Assembly (NCBI RefSeq): GCF_026015985.1
Contig: NZ_CP110389.1
Span: 1,272,001 to 1,336,000, forward strand
Source: Rhodopseudomonas sp. P2A-2r
GTDB taxonomy: Bacteria > Pseudomonadota > Alphaproteobacteria > Rhizobiales > Xanthobacteraceae
Direction of reading: 5' to 3'
DNA: 64,000 nucleotides
The position numbers were made by a program, and so were the translations under genes. Position 1 is the stretch's first letter; each line of letters starts with the position of its first letter. Positions 1 to 9,853 of the stretch are shown here, in pieces. The notes under the pieces were generated by a model that searched no databases, was not told where the DNA came from, and saw only the letters and a program-made list of their open reading frames with translations.

Positions 1-1573
1 CGTCGTTCCTGCAAATGCGACATGGCGTGATTTCCCTGCTGGCAGACGACGATGTTCCCGATATCACCGTTGGCGTCGGCTGGAATGAGGGCGCCGACGA
101 GCGTTACCGGGCTCGTTTGCCGCAGAAGGCCATTGGACAGATCGTTGCGACGGCCGTCCCGCTGGTCGTCGAAGATGTTGCGAAACATTCATTGTTTGCT
201 ACCGATGCGGCCGCACTAGGCGCCGTTGGCAGCGATCGTGTGTCGTTCATCGGAGTACCAATTCGCATTGGCGTCAAGGTGATCGGAACCCTCACGATCG
301 ACCGGGTCTGGGACGGTCGTTCGGTTTTCCGACTCGATTCCGATGTGCGTTTCCTGACCATGATCGCCAATCTGATCGGGCAGACCGTTCAGCTCTACCG
401 GGTGGTCTCGCGCGACCGCGATCGGCTGATGGCCGAGAGCCACCGCCTGCAGAAGGAGTTGTCCGAACTCAAGCCGGTGCGCGAGCGCAAGAAGGTGCTG
501 ATCAAGGGCATCATCGGCGACAACCCCGCGCTGCGCTCGTTGCTCGACAAGATCATTATCGTTGCCAAATCCAACTCCACCGTGCTGCTGCGTGGCGAGT
601 CGGGCACTGGCAAGGAGTTGATTGCCAAGGCGATCCACGAGCTTTCGCCGCGCGCCAAGGGACCCTTCGTCAAGATCAATTGCGCGGCATTGCCAGAATC
701 GGTGCTCGAGTCCGAATTGTTCGGCCACGAGAAGGAGCCTTTACCGGCGCCATCAATTCACGCAAGGGGCGTTTCGAACTCGCCGACAAGGGGACCATCT
801 TTCTTGATGAGATCGGCGAGATTTCGCCGGCGTTTCAGGCCAAGCTGTTGCGCGTCCTGCAGGAGCAGGAGTTTGAACGGGTCGGTGGCAACCACACCCT
901 CAAGGTCGACGTGCGCGTGGTTACCGCGACGAACCGCAACCTCGAAGAAGCGGTCGCGCGAAACGAATTCCGCGCCGACCTGTACTACCGCATCAGCGTG
1001 GTGCCGATCCTGATGCCGCCGCTGCGCGACCGACGCAGCGACATCGCGCCGCTGGCCGCCGAATTTCTCAAGCGCTTCAATGAGGAGAACGGCCGTACTC
1101 TGTCGCTTGACGCCAGCGCACTGGAAGTGCTGATGGGGTGCGGCTTTCCTGGCAACGTGCGCGAATTGGAAAACTGCGTGCAGCGGACGGCGACTCTGGC
1201 GCAGGGAGGCTCGATCGTGATGGACGATTTCGCCTGCCGCAAGAACGAATGCCTCTCGGCAATGCTGTGGAAAGGGCCTTCGGAATTTCCGCCGGCACGG
1301 CTTCGGCCAGCGGTCCCGCTCCCGGTGCTGCCGCGCACCGCAAGTGGCAGCGCAGAAGGTTACGGACCTTCGCCAATCCAGCCTGCCGTCGACTCGATTC
1401 CGGCCACCGTTGAAGCAACCAGCTACGGGCAGGTTCCGGATCGCGAGCGCTTTATCGCGGCGATGGAGAAGTCGGGCTGGGTCCAGGCCAAGGCGGCCCG
1501 CATCCTCGGACTGACGCCGCGTCAGATCGGCTATGCGCTTAAAAAGCACGGCATCGAGGTCAAGCACCTCTAG
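1..1573 (+). CDS. nifA: NifA, nitrogen-fixation transcription activator (5' end outside window, one frameshift)
   Basis: Sigma-54-dependent activator of nif genes. The frame is open to the window edge, so the N-terminus is missing. Visible parts are the end of a GAF domain, an AAA+ domain with Walker A GESGTGKE, and a C-terminal helix-turn-helix ([20 protein letters not shown]). Between them is the C-x11-C-x19-C-x4-C pattern of O2-sensitive alphaproteobacterial NifA. The frame breaks at about 734-735, where one G is missing just before GAFTGA, the loop that contacts sigma-54. Translation without correction would lose GAFTGA, Walker B and the DNA-binding domain. The other G- and T-run losses in this window make a read error more likely than a null allele. 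It is followed by a 290-base regulatory gap, not by a co-transcribed gene. Confidence 0.93.
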
Positions 1574-1715
1574 CTGCTCCAGCTCTGCTATTTCTCCTTG
1601 AGAAGTGAAGCCGGCGCGACATCGCGCCGTGGCGGATGGTTGACCCAAGAAGATGTCGATCGCCGCGCTGGCGCATGGCGCGCAGCCTTTTGTTGAAATC
1701 ACCCTTGGTGCGACT

Positions 1716-1731
1716 TGTCGGAGTTGCGACA
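1716..1731. promoter_or_regulatory. NifA upstream activator site 1 for the fdx-suf operon
   Basis: Perfect TGT-N10-ACA. A second copy lies 3 bases downstream, and both are about 55-90 bases upstream of the -24 element at 1805. Confidence 0.85.
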
Positions 1732-1734
1732 GCC

Positions 1735-1750
1735 TGTCGTGGGCGCGACA
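1735..1750. promoter_or_regulatory. NifA upstream activator site 2 for the fdx-suf operon
   Basis: Perfect TGT-N10-ACA, in tandem with the site at 1716-1731. Confidence 0.85.
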
Positions 1751-1804
1751 GCGCGGCGAGTCGCCAGCGCTGAAATAGCAGTGTGAAATCAAATGCCTGC
1801 GTTC

Positions 1805-1820
1805 TGGCACGCGGCTTGAA
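1805..1820 (+). promoter_or_regulatory. sigma-54 promoter of the fdx-sufBCDS operon (variant -12)
   Basis: TGGCAC-N5-TTGAA. The -24 half is perfect; the -12 half has TTGA where TTGC is usual. The two NifA sites upstream support it despite the mismatch. Confidence 0.65.
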
Positions 1821-1863
1821 AGGGAGTCGTTATCCGGCATCGACACGCATTCGGAGTTTGAAG

Positions 1864-2058
1864 ATGGCCTATAAAATCGTCGCCTCGCAATGCACGGTAT
1901 GTGGCGCTTGTGAATTTGAATGTCCCAATGCCGCCATCCGCCTGAAAAACGACATGTACATTATCGATCCGAAGAAGTGCACCGAATGCGAGGGGCATTT
2001 CGACACAGCTCAATGCGCGGTGGTGTGCCCGGTCGAAAATACCTGCGTGCCCGCATGA
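1864..2058 (+). CDS. fdxN: 2[4Fe-4S] ferredoxin, FdxN type
   Basis: Small electron carrier of 64 residues with two 4Fe-4S cluster motifs: C-x2-C-x2-C near residue 10-16 followed by CP, and a second set with the insertion ([15 protein letters not shown]...CP) typical of nif-linked ferredoxins. The ATG at 1864 follows GGAG; the open frame upstream of it lies in the promoter. It is the first gene after two NifA sites and a sigma-54 promoter, ahead of the suf genes, so it probably supplies electrons to nitrogenase or its cofactor assembly. It is a paralogue of the ferredoxin at 28032. Confidence 0.9.
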   Translation: MAYKIVASQCTVCGACEFECPNAAIRLKNDMYIIDPKKCTECEGHFDTAQCAVVCPVENTCVPA

Positions 2059-2069
2059 GGAACAGGACC

Positions 2070-2279
2070 ATGGCATGCCGTGGCAACATCTCCCTGGCGC
2101 TGGGTGACGTGGTCGCCCGGTTGGGCGCATTGCTCATGACCGTGGTGGCCGGCGAGGACGAGCGGCTGCGCGAAACGATCGCGTGCGCTGTCAGGCGCGC
2201 GCGTCCACACCGCGGTCCAGATCCAATGAACCATTGGGGCGCCCGATACGATCCGGCGTCCCGTCGACGGGCGGAGTAA
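2070..2279 (+). CDS. hypothetical protein, 69 aa, between fdxN and sufB
   Basis: Fills the 224-base space between the ferredoxin and sufB. ATG at 2070 is preceded by GAGGAACAGG, a fair ribosome site, and the stop lies just before the sufB start at 2283. The protein has a short hydrophobic stretch (VVARLGALLMTVVAGED) and a basic C-terminal half. I recognise no family. It could be a real operon gene or chance coding in GC-rich DNA. Confidence 0.4.
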   Translation: MACRGNISLALGDVVARLGALLMTVVAGEDERLRETIACAVRRARPHRGPDPMNHWGARYDPASRRRAE

Positions 2280-2282
2280 CGA

Positions 2283-3761
2283 ATGGCAGCCGTACAAGAA
2301 ACCGTCGAACGGGTGCAAAGCATCGACGTCGAACAGTACAAGTATGGATTTGAGACGCTTATCGAATCGGAAAAGCCGCCCAAGGGGCTGTCCGAAGATA
2401 TTGTCAGGTACATTTCTGCCAGAAAGAACGAGCCCGAGTGGATGCTGGAGTGGCGGCTACAGGCCTACCGGCGCTGGCTGACCATGACTGAGCCGAACTG
2501 GGCCCGGGTCAACTATCCGAAAATTGACTATCAGGACCTTTACTATTACTCGGCACCGAAAAAGAAGGAGATCGGATCGCTCGACGAGATCGACCCTGAA
2601 ATCCTTAAGACCTATGAGAAGCTGGGCATTCCGCTGCGCGAAGTCGAGATGCTTGAAGGCGTTGTGAGGCCTGAGGGCGAGCGCCGGATCGCTGTCGATG
2701 CGGTATTTGACTCGGTTTCGGTGGCGACGACCTTCCAGAAAGAGTTGAAGCAGGCCGGCGTGATCTTTATGCCGATCTCGGAGGCAATCCGCGAGTACCC
2801 GGAACTCGTCCAAAAATATCTCGGCACAGTCGTTCCGACTTCGGATAATTATTTCGCGACGCTGAACTCGGCGGTGTTCTCTGATGGCTCGTTTGTTTAC
2901 GTGCCGCCGGGCGTGCGCTGCCCGATGGAGCTGTCGACCTATTTCCGCATCAACGAACGCAACACCGGGCAGTTCGAACGGACGTTGCTGATCGCCGACA
3001 AGGGCGCCTATGTCAGCTATCTCGAGGGCTGCACCGCGCCGCAGCGCGATGAGAACCAGTTGCACGCCGCGGTGGTTGAGCTTGTCGCGCTCGATGATGC
3101 CGAGATCAAGTATTCAACAGTGCAGAACTGGTACCCGGGAAATTCCGAGGGTGTCGGCGGCATTTACAATTTCGTCACCAAGCGCGGCGACTGCCGCGGC
3201 GCCAACTCAAAGATCTCCTGGACCCAAGTTGAAACCGGGTCAGCGATCACCTGGAAATATCCGAGCTGCATCCTGCGCGGCGACAATTCTCGCGGCGAAT
3301 TCTATTCGATCGCGATCTCCAATGGCCACCAGCAGGTCGATTCCGGAACCAAGATGATCCATCTGGGCAAGAACACATCGAGCCGGATCATCAGCAAGGG
3401 CATAGCTGCCGGCGTTTCGCAAAACACCTATCGCGGCCTCGTCACTGCGCATAGGAAAGCGACGGGTGCGCGCAATTTCACGGCCTGCGACTCGCTCCTG
3501 ATCGGCGACACATGCGGCGCCCATACCGTCCCATACATCGAGGCGAAGAACTCGTCGGCACTGTTCGAACATGAAGCGACGACGTCGAAGATCTCCGAGG
3601 ACGTGCTGTTTTACTGCGTGCAGCGTGGGCTGAGCCAGGAAGAAGCCGTCGGCCTCATCGTCAACGGGTTCGTGAAGGATGTGCTGCAACAGCTTCCGAT
3701 GGAATTCGCGGTGGAAGCGCAGAAGCTGATCTCGATCTCGCTGGAAGGCAGCGTCGGGTGA
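2283..3761 (+). CDS. sufB: SufB, Fe-S cluster scaffold subunit
   Basis: Core of the SufBCD cytosolic scaffold on which Fe-S clusters are built. At 492 residues it has the family length. The conserved C-terminal core is present: the [18 protein letters not shown] region, [17 protein letters not shown], and HTVPYIE near residue 420 ahead of the final helices. ATG 2283 follows GGAG. sufC follows after 36 bases. Its place behind two NifA sites indicates a Suf system dedicated to, or boosted for, nitrogen fixation. Confidence 0.96.
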   Translation: MAAVQETVERVQSIDVEQYKYGFETLIESEKPPKGLSEDIVRYISARKNEPEWMLEWRLQAYRRWLTMTEPNWARVNYPKIDYQDLYYYSAPKKKEIGSLDEIDPEILKTYEKLGIPLREVEMLEGVVRPEGERRIAVDAVFDSVSVATTFQKELKQAGVIFMPISEAIREYPELVQKYLGTVVPTSDNYFATLNSAVFSDGSFVYVPPGVRCPMELSTYFRINERNTGQFERTLLIADKGAYVSYLEGCTAPQRDENQLHAAVVELVALDDAEIKYSTVQNWYPGNSEGVGGIYNFVTKRGDCRGANSKISWTQVETGSAITWKYPSCILRGDNSRGEFYSIAISNGHQQVDSGTKMIHLGKNTSSRIISKGIAAGVSQNTYRGLVTAHRKATGARNFTACDSLLIGDTCGAHTVPYIEAKNSSALFEHEATTSKISEDVLFYCVQRGLSQEEAVGLIVNGFVKDVLQQLPMEFAVEAQKLISISLEGSVG

Positions 3762-3797
3762 TGGTGTCGTATCAACTATGTAAGGAGGTAATTGCCG

Positions 3798-4556
3798 ATG
3801 ACGCCGCTCCTCGAAATCCGCGGTCTTCGGGCCGAAATCGCCGGACGGAAAATTCTCCAGGGCCTCGACCTTAGGGTCGATGCCGGTGAGATTCACGCCA
3901 TCATGGGCCCGAACGGCGCCGGCAAGTCGACGCTGTCGTATGTGCTGGCCGGAAAGCCCGGCTACGAGATCACCGACGGCGAAATTCTGTTCAAGGGCGA
4001 GGACCTGCTGGCGATGGCGCCTGACGAGCGCGCCGCCAAGGGTGTGTTCCTTGCCTTCCAGTATCCGCTGGAAATCCCGGGCGTCGCCACCGTCACGTTC
4101 CTGCGCGCCGCGCTCAACGCCCAGCGTCGCAAGCGCGGCGAGGAAGAACTGACGTCGCCCGATCTGCTCAAGCGTGTCCGGGAACTGGCGAAGAAACTCG
4201 GCATCGATCCCGATATGCTCCGCCGCCCGCTCAACGTGGGCTTCTCCGGCGGCGAAAAGAAGCGCAACGAGACGCTGCAGATGGCGCTGCTGGAGCCGTT
4301 GCTCTGTGTGCTCGACGAAACCGACTCCGGCCTCGATATCGACGCCCTCAAGATCGTGGCCAACGGCGTCAATGCGTTGCGCTCCAGCGATCGCGCTATG
4401 ATCGTGATTACGCACTATCAGCGGCTTCTGGACTACATCGTGCCCGATGTTGTGCACGTGCTGGCGGCCGGCCGCATTGTGAAGACTGGTGGGAAGGAAC
4501 TGGCGCTTGAACTCGAAGCGACAGGTTACGCGCAATTTCAGAACGTGGCGGCGTAA
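3798..4556 (+). CDS. sufC: SufC, Fe-S assembly ATPase
   Basis: ABC-type ATPase that powers the SufB-SufD scaffold. It has 252 residues with Walker A (GPNGAGKS), the Suf-type signature FSGGEKKR, Walker B (LCVLDETDSGLD) and the switch histidine in ITHYQ. The start is the ATG at 3798, eight bases after a full AAGGAGGT Shine-Dalgarno sequence; a TTG at 3792 is too close to that site. sufD begins six bases after the stop, so the genes are one operon. Confidence 0.96.
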   Translation: MTPLLEIRGLRAEIAGRKILQGLDLRVDAGEIHAIMGPNGAGKSTLSYVLAGKPGYEITDGEILFKGEDLLAMAPDERAAKGVFLAFQYPLEIPGVATVTFLRAALNAQRRKRGEEELTSPDLLKRVRELAKKLGIDPDMLRRPLNVGFSGGEKKRNETLQMALLEPLLCVLDETDSGLDIDALKIVANGVNALRSSDRAMIVITHYQRLLDYIVPDVVHVLAAGRIVKTGGKELALELEATGYAQFQNVAA

Positions 4557-4561
4557 CGGCC

Positions 4562-5892
4562 ATGACCGCTGTCATTCGCCCCGTCAGAACCCAGGCCGAA
4601 CTTGGGCTCGTCGACATCTACAACATGGCCCGGCAGGGGTTGCCGGGCGGCAGCGACATCGCCGCGGTTCGCGTTGCTGCGTTCAATCATTTTGTGCTGT
4701 CGGGATTGCCCAACCCCAGGGTTGAAGCCTGGAAATATACCGACCTGCGGCGCTTGATGCGGGATGCCCGGCCGCTGGCAGCTCCGCCGGATGCCATTGC
4801 GAAGCAGACGGCCCGGGAAGCCGGGGGCCTGCTGTCCGCACTTGGCTTTCGCCGGCTGATGATCGTCGACGGCGCCTTCGTCGAAGAGCTGTCCGATCTG
4901 GTTGAGCTTGAGCCCGGCTTCAAGATTCGCTCGATGGCGGAAGCGCTGGCCCTGGACGAACCGATGTTGTCGCAGGGGCTCGGCGTTACGGTGCCCGCCG
5001 ATGACTCGGCGCTCACGCTCAATACAGCGCTAGCCGGCGACGGAGTTGTCATCACGGTTTCGCCGGATACCTCCATTGCGCGGCCCATCCATCTGGTCTT
5101 TGTCACTACCGGAGCAACGCCTGCTGCGATGTTCACGAGATCGCTGGTGGTGGTCGGCAAGGGCGCCTCGGCGACCTTGATCGAGACCCATGAAAGTCGC
5201 GGTCAGGGAGATTATCAGGTCAATACCGTGCTGCAGCTTGTGATCGGCGATGAGGCGAAAGTCGATCACATCAAGGTCACCGGTGAAAGCAAGGGAGCTA
5301 TTCATATCGGAACGCTGCTGGCTCACGTCGGTGCGCGTGCGAAGTTCAACGAATGCGGCTTCAATACCGGCGGGGCTGTCGTCCGCAATCAGCAGTTCGT
5401 GCTGCTCTCGGGGAGGGCACGATCGCGAATCTGCGCGGTCTCAGCCTGCTGGCCGAGCGGCAGCATGCCGATACCACGCTAACGGTCGAGCACGCGGCGC
5501 CGAATTGCCAAAGTCGCGAATTGTTCAAGGCCGTCGTCGATGACGAAGCACGCACCGTGTTCCAGGGCCGGATTACGGTGCGGCAGCAGGCGCAGAAGAC
5601 CGACGCCAAGATGATGACGCGGGCGCTGCTGTTGTCGGATGATGCAGAGGCCGACGCCAAGCCGGAGCTCGAAATATTCGCCGACGATGTCCAATGCGGC
5701 CATGGCGCCACCACCGGCAATCTGGACGATCAGTTGAAATTCTATTTGATGGCGCGTGGCATTCCAGAAAGGCAGGCGGAGGCATTGCTGATCCAGGCGT
5801 TTGCCGCCGAAGTGGTGGACGCGATCGAGCATGACGGCGTCCGCGACGCGCTGACGGAAGTCATTGTCAACTGGCTGGGACAACGGGGATGA
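4562..5892 (+). CDS. sufD: SufD, Fe-S scaffold subunit (one frameshift)
   Basis: SufB-related partner in the SufBC2D complex. The sequence carries VEAWKYTDLR near residue 55, typical of SufD, and ends with the conserved HGATTGNLDDQLKFYLMARG region. Reading continues only if one base is restored in the GGGG run at 5410-5413, joining LLSG to EGTIANLRG. The corrected protein is about 443 residues, the normal SufD length. Its stop overlaps the sufS start (ATGA). Without correction it would lose the C-terminal third that contacts SufB. Confidence 0.9.
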
Positions 5893-7136
5893 AGCTGCAT
5901 CCGGCGGTCAGTAACGGTAGCTATGATGTCAGCTGCGTTCGCGAGGATTTTCCGATTCTTGGTATGCAGGTCTACGGCAAGCCGCTGGTCTATCTCGACA
6001 ATGCGGCATCGGCGCAGAAGCCCAGGGCGGTTCTCGATCGCATGACGCAGGCCTACACCTCGGAATACTCCAACGTTCACCGTGGGTTGCACTATCTCGC
6101 CAATGCCGCCACCGAGGGCTACGAGGGCGCCCGCGAGAAGGTCGCCAGCTTCCTGAATGCCGGCAGCAACGAAGAGATCATCTTCACCCGCGGCGCGACC
6201 GAGGCCATCAATCTTGTGGCGCAGACCTTTGGGCGTGAGCGGATAGGACCGGGTGATGAAATCGTTCTCTCGATCATGGAGCATCATGCGAACATCGTTC
6301 CCTGGCACTTCCTCAGGGAACGGCAGGGTGCCGTGATCAAGTGGGCGCCGGTGGACGAAGACGGCAATTTCCTGATCGACGAATTCGAAAAGCTGCTGAC
6401 CGAACGCACCAAGATGGTCGCCATCACGCAGATGTCGAACGTGCTGGGCACTGTGGTGCCAGTCAAGGAAGTGGTCCGCATCGCGCACGCCCGGGGGATC
6501 CCGGTGCTGGTCGACGGCGCGCAATCTTCCGTGCACATGGAATGCGATGTGCGCGACATCGATTGTGATTTCTTCGTCATTACCGGCCACAAATTGTACG
6601 GGCCAACCGGGATCGGCGCACTATACGGAAAGCGCGCACATCTCGAGACGATGCCGCCGTTCAATGGCGGCGGCGAGATGATCCGCGAGGTGCAGCGCGA
6701 TTGTGTCAGCTACGGTGCGCCGCCGCACCGGTTCGAGGCCGGGACGCCGGCCATCGTGCAGGCGATCGGGCTTGGTGCCGCCATCGACTACATCAATTCG
6801 ATCGGCAAGGGGCGGATCAGGGCGCACGAAGGCGCGTTGCTTGCCTATGCCCAACAAAAGCTCGGCGAGATCAATTCGCTGCGCATCATCGGAGCCGCGG
6901 CGGAGAAGGGGGCCATCGTTTCGTTCGAGATGAAGAGTGCCCACGCCCACGATTTCGCGACAGTGATCGATCGCGCCGGCATCGCGGTGCGGGCCGGCAC
7001 CCATTGCGCCATGCCACTGCTGGAGCGTTTTGGTGTCTCGGCTACGTGCCGGGCCTCATTCGCGCTCTACAATACCCATGAAGAGGTCGATGTTCTGGCG
7101 CGAGCCCTTACCAGGGCGCAGGAGTTCTTCACATGA
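5889..7136 (+). CDS. sufS: SufS-type cysteine desulfurase
   Basis: PLP enzyme that takes sulfur from cysteine for Suf assembly; 415 residues. The PLP lysine is in ITGHKLYGPTG (about residue 236) and the persulfide cysteine is in AGTHCAMP near residue 375. The short loop around that cysteine marks the group II SufS type, distinct from the NifS at 23840. It overlaps sufD by four bases and the next gene by four. Its activator SufE is encoded opposite at 7499-7960. Confidence 0.94.
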   Translation: MKLHPAVSNGSYDVSCVREDFPILGMQVYGKPLVYLDNAASAQKPRAVLDRMTQAYTSEYSNVHRGLHYLANAATEGYEGAREKVASFLNAGSNEEIIFTRGATEAINLVAQTFGRERIGPGDEIVLSIMEHHANIVPWHFLRERQGAVIKWAPVDEDGNFLIDEFEKLLTERTKMVAITQMSNVLGTVVPVKEVVRIAHARGIPVLVDGAQSSVHMECDVRDIDCDFFVITGHKLYGPTGIGALYGKRAHLETMPPFNGGGEMIREVQRDCVSYGAPPHRFEAGTPAIVQAIGLGAAIDYINSIGKGRIRAHEGALLAYAQQKLGEINSLRIIGAAAEKGAIVSFEMKSAHAHDFATVIDRAGIAVRAGTHCAMPLLERFGVSATCRASFALYNTHEEVDVLARALTRAQEFFT

Positions 7137-7483
7137 ATCACCCAAATCCGCGGCTGCGTCCGACCGCCATTGCCCGCGTGGTCCACGATCCTCGCCGCCG
7201 CAGCTTCAAATGCGGTACGAGCATCGCCGGTCAGCGCGAGTTCAAAGCGGGCGAGGCTGTACGGTCACTGACGCGTGTTATCAATGATGGGATCTATCCG
7301 CACCGCGATATCGGCGAAATCCTGGTCAATGGTGGCGATGTCGGTGTAGTCCGCGAAAGCTGGAGTTTTCTTGGTGAGACTTACTATACCGTAGAATTCT
7401 TTGCCAATGCGGCCGTCGTGATCATGCGCGGCGAGGAGATGGCGAAAGCCGCGCTGCGCGGTGGCCGGCGCCCTGCACACTGA
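7133..7483 (+). CDS. NifZ-like protein at the end of the suf operon
   Basis: 116 residues. The second half (GEAVRSLTRVINDGIYPHRDIGEILV, then GDVGVV and TYYTVEF) matches the NifZ pattern also seen at 29880 and 30197. NifZ proteins help mature the MoFe-protein P-cluster. The start overlaps the sufS stop (ATGA). The N-terminal 35 residues are basic and lack an obvious motif. It is the third NifZ-type gene in the window and the only one attached to suf. Confidence 0.75.
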   Translation: MNHPNPRLRPTAIARVVHDPRRRSFKCGTSIAGQREFKAGEAVRSLTRVINDGIYPHRDIGEILVNGGDVGVVRESWSFLGETYYTVEFFANAAVVIMRGEEMAKAALRGGRRPAH

Positions 7484-7498
7484 TCGCGGGGCTTTTGG

Positions 7499-7960
7499 CT
7501 ATCTGGCGGATACCGCCTGGTCTGTCAGGGCCCGCTGCGCATCGGCACGGATGCGGTTGACCATGGATCGAAATCCATTGGATCGCTGCGGAGTGAGATG
7601 CTCGCCCAGACCAAGGCGGTCGAATAGGGCAATCGGGTCCGCTGTCAGGATCTGATCGGCCGGCTTGCCGGAGACGACCGCGAGCAGAATGGCGACCAAC
7701 CCGCGCACGATATGCGCGTCGCTGTCGCCGCGAAAATCCAGCAGCAGCCGTTGATGTTCGAACCGGACCGAAGTGCCGAGCCAGACCTGGCTGGCGCAGC
7801 CGGGGACCTTGTTGGCGGCACTGCGATGGATATCGGGCAACGGGAGCATGCCGCGACCGAGTTCTATGACATAACGGTAGCGGTCGTCCCAATCATCCAG
7901 CAGCGCAAAGTTCTCGATGATGTCATCGATCGGCGGGATACCTGCGCCTGCGTTATTCAT
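7499..7960 (-). CDS. sufE: SufE, cysteine desulfuration protein
   Basis: Accepts sulfur from SufS and passes it to SufB. It has 153 residues, with the acceptor cysteine in the conserved KVPGCASQVWL motif and an N-terminal IIENFALLDDWDDRYRYVIELG helix, both SufE hallmarks. I chose ATG 7960 because AGGAG lies upstream; further ATGs upstream would place that site inside the gene. It runs toward the suf operon and is probably co-transcribed with the receiver-like gene at 8008-8451. Confidence 0.92.
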   Translation of the reverse strand: MNNAGAGIPPIDDIIENFALLDDWDDRYRYVIELGRGMLPLPDIHRSAANKVPGCASQVWLGTSVRFEHQRLLLDFRGDSDAHIVRGLVAILLAVVSGKPADQILTADPIALFDRLGLGEHLTPQRSNGFRSMVNRIRADAQRALTDQAVSAR

Positions 7961-8007
7961 TTGGCCACCCTTCTCCTGGTTCATTGGCGCTGCGCCCGGC
8001 ATATCGG

Positions 8008-8451
8008 TCACCACGCTGCCGAGGGCGGCAGCAACCCGAGCAAGGTCGCTGCCTGTTTCCGGCGCCGGAGCACCCCGTTGACGCTACGGTGGATCGAATC
8101 GAAGCTGATTGGCTTGCCCAGGACGTCGTGTGCCCCCCACCGCAGCGCTTTCAAGGCCAATGGATCATCGACGGTGTTCGCCACGATCATAATCTCGGCG
8201 CTTGGGAACCTTCGACAGATCTGGCTCAGGACGGTTCGGCCTTCTTGTCCAAGAAGGTCGATGCCGAGCAGTATCAGGTCCGGCGTCATGTCTCCTGCTC
8301 GTGCATAAGCGAGATCGAGGGTTGCAAACGAGTGCGTCTCATTCTGGTGGGTCAGGATGAAATGCAACGCCGAGCGAATAACATCATTGCCCTCGATCAC
8401 GAACACGATGTCGTCATCCCTGGAGTTGAAGGGTGCAAAATCGACGGGCAT
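8008..8451 (-). CDS. Degenerate receiver-domain protein 1, divergent from nifH1
   Basis: 147 residues with the fold pattern of a response-regulator receiver: FVIEGNDVIRSAL at the first strand, MTPDLILLG at the third, and GKPIS for the switch lysine. The phospho-acceptor aspartate, which should follow LL in the third strand, is glycine (about Gly63), so normal phosphorylation is not expected. There is no output domain. The ATG at 8451 follows GAGGA. It is followed by sufE and transcribed away from nifH1 from its own sigma-54 promoter. The paralogue at 38815-39246 is placed the same way beside nifH2. Function unknown. Confidence 0.8.
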   Translation of the reverse strand: MPVDFAPFNSRDDDIVFVIEGNDVIRSALHFILTHQNETHSFATLDLAYARAGDMTPDLILLGIDLLGQEGRTVLSQICRRFPSAEIMIVANTVDDPLALKALRWGAHDVLGKPISFDSIHRSVNGVLRRRKQAATLLGLLPPSAAW

Positions 8452-8485
8452 TCTGTTGTCCTCGCTGTCGTGGCGCCTTGCGTCA

Positions 8486-8501
8486 AGCAAACGTCGTACC
8501 G
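8486..8501 (-). promoter_or_regulatory. sigma-54 promoter of receiver-like gene 1 and sufE
   Basis: On the minus strand CGGTAC-N5-TTGCT, with the GG-N10-GC spacing intact, 35 bases before the ATG. It shares NifA sites with nifH1. Confidence 0.7.
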
Positions 8502-8567
8502 CGATTGGTCCCTGACAGAAGACGACACTGGCATCGCCCATTGGCCGGACAGGCGTGTCTGCAGCGA

Positions 8568-8583
8568 TGTTTTGTTTGGGACA
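8568..8583. promoter_or_regulatory. NifA site between receiver-like gene 1 and nifH1
   Basis: Perfect TGT-N10-ACA, about 67 bases from the leftward -24 and 120 bases from the rightward -24. Confidence 0.75.
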
Positions 8584-8592
8584 GCCGAATAG

Positions 8593-9771
<1,179 letters not shown>

Positions 9772-9791
9772 GGACTTTCAATCGAGACGAT

Positions 9792-9815
9792 CCGGCCCCT
9801 CGCGAGAGGGGCCGG
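9792..9815 (+). other. Intercistronic hairpin between nifH1 and nifD
   Basis: Perfect 10-bp GC-rich stem (CCGGCCCCTC with GAGGGGCCGG) around a GCGA loop, without a T tract. It probably stabilises nifH mRNA or causes partial termination. Confidence 0.7.
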
Positions 9816-9853
9816 TCCCCCCGTCACCGCAAACGGATAGCGAGGAAAATCAG

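Noticed and set aside
730..740. Programmed -1 frameshift in nifA
   Set aside because: No slippery heptamer or downstream structure resembling known sites. The same kind of one-base loss recurs in unrelated genes, so an error or mutation is simpler.
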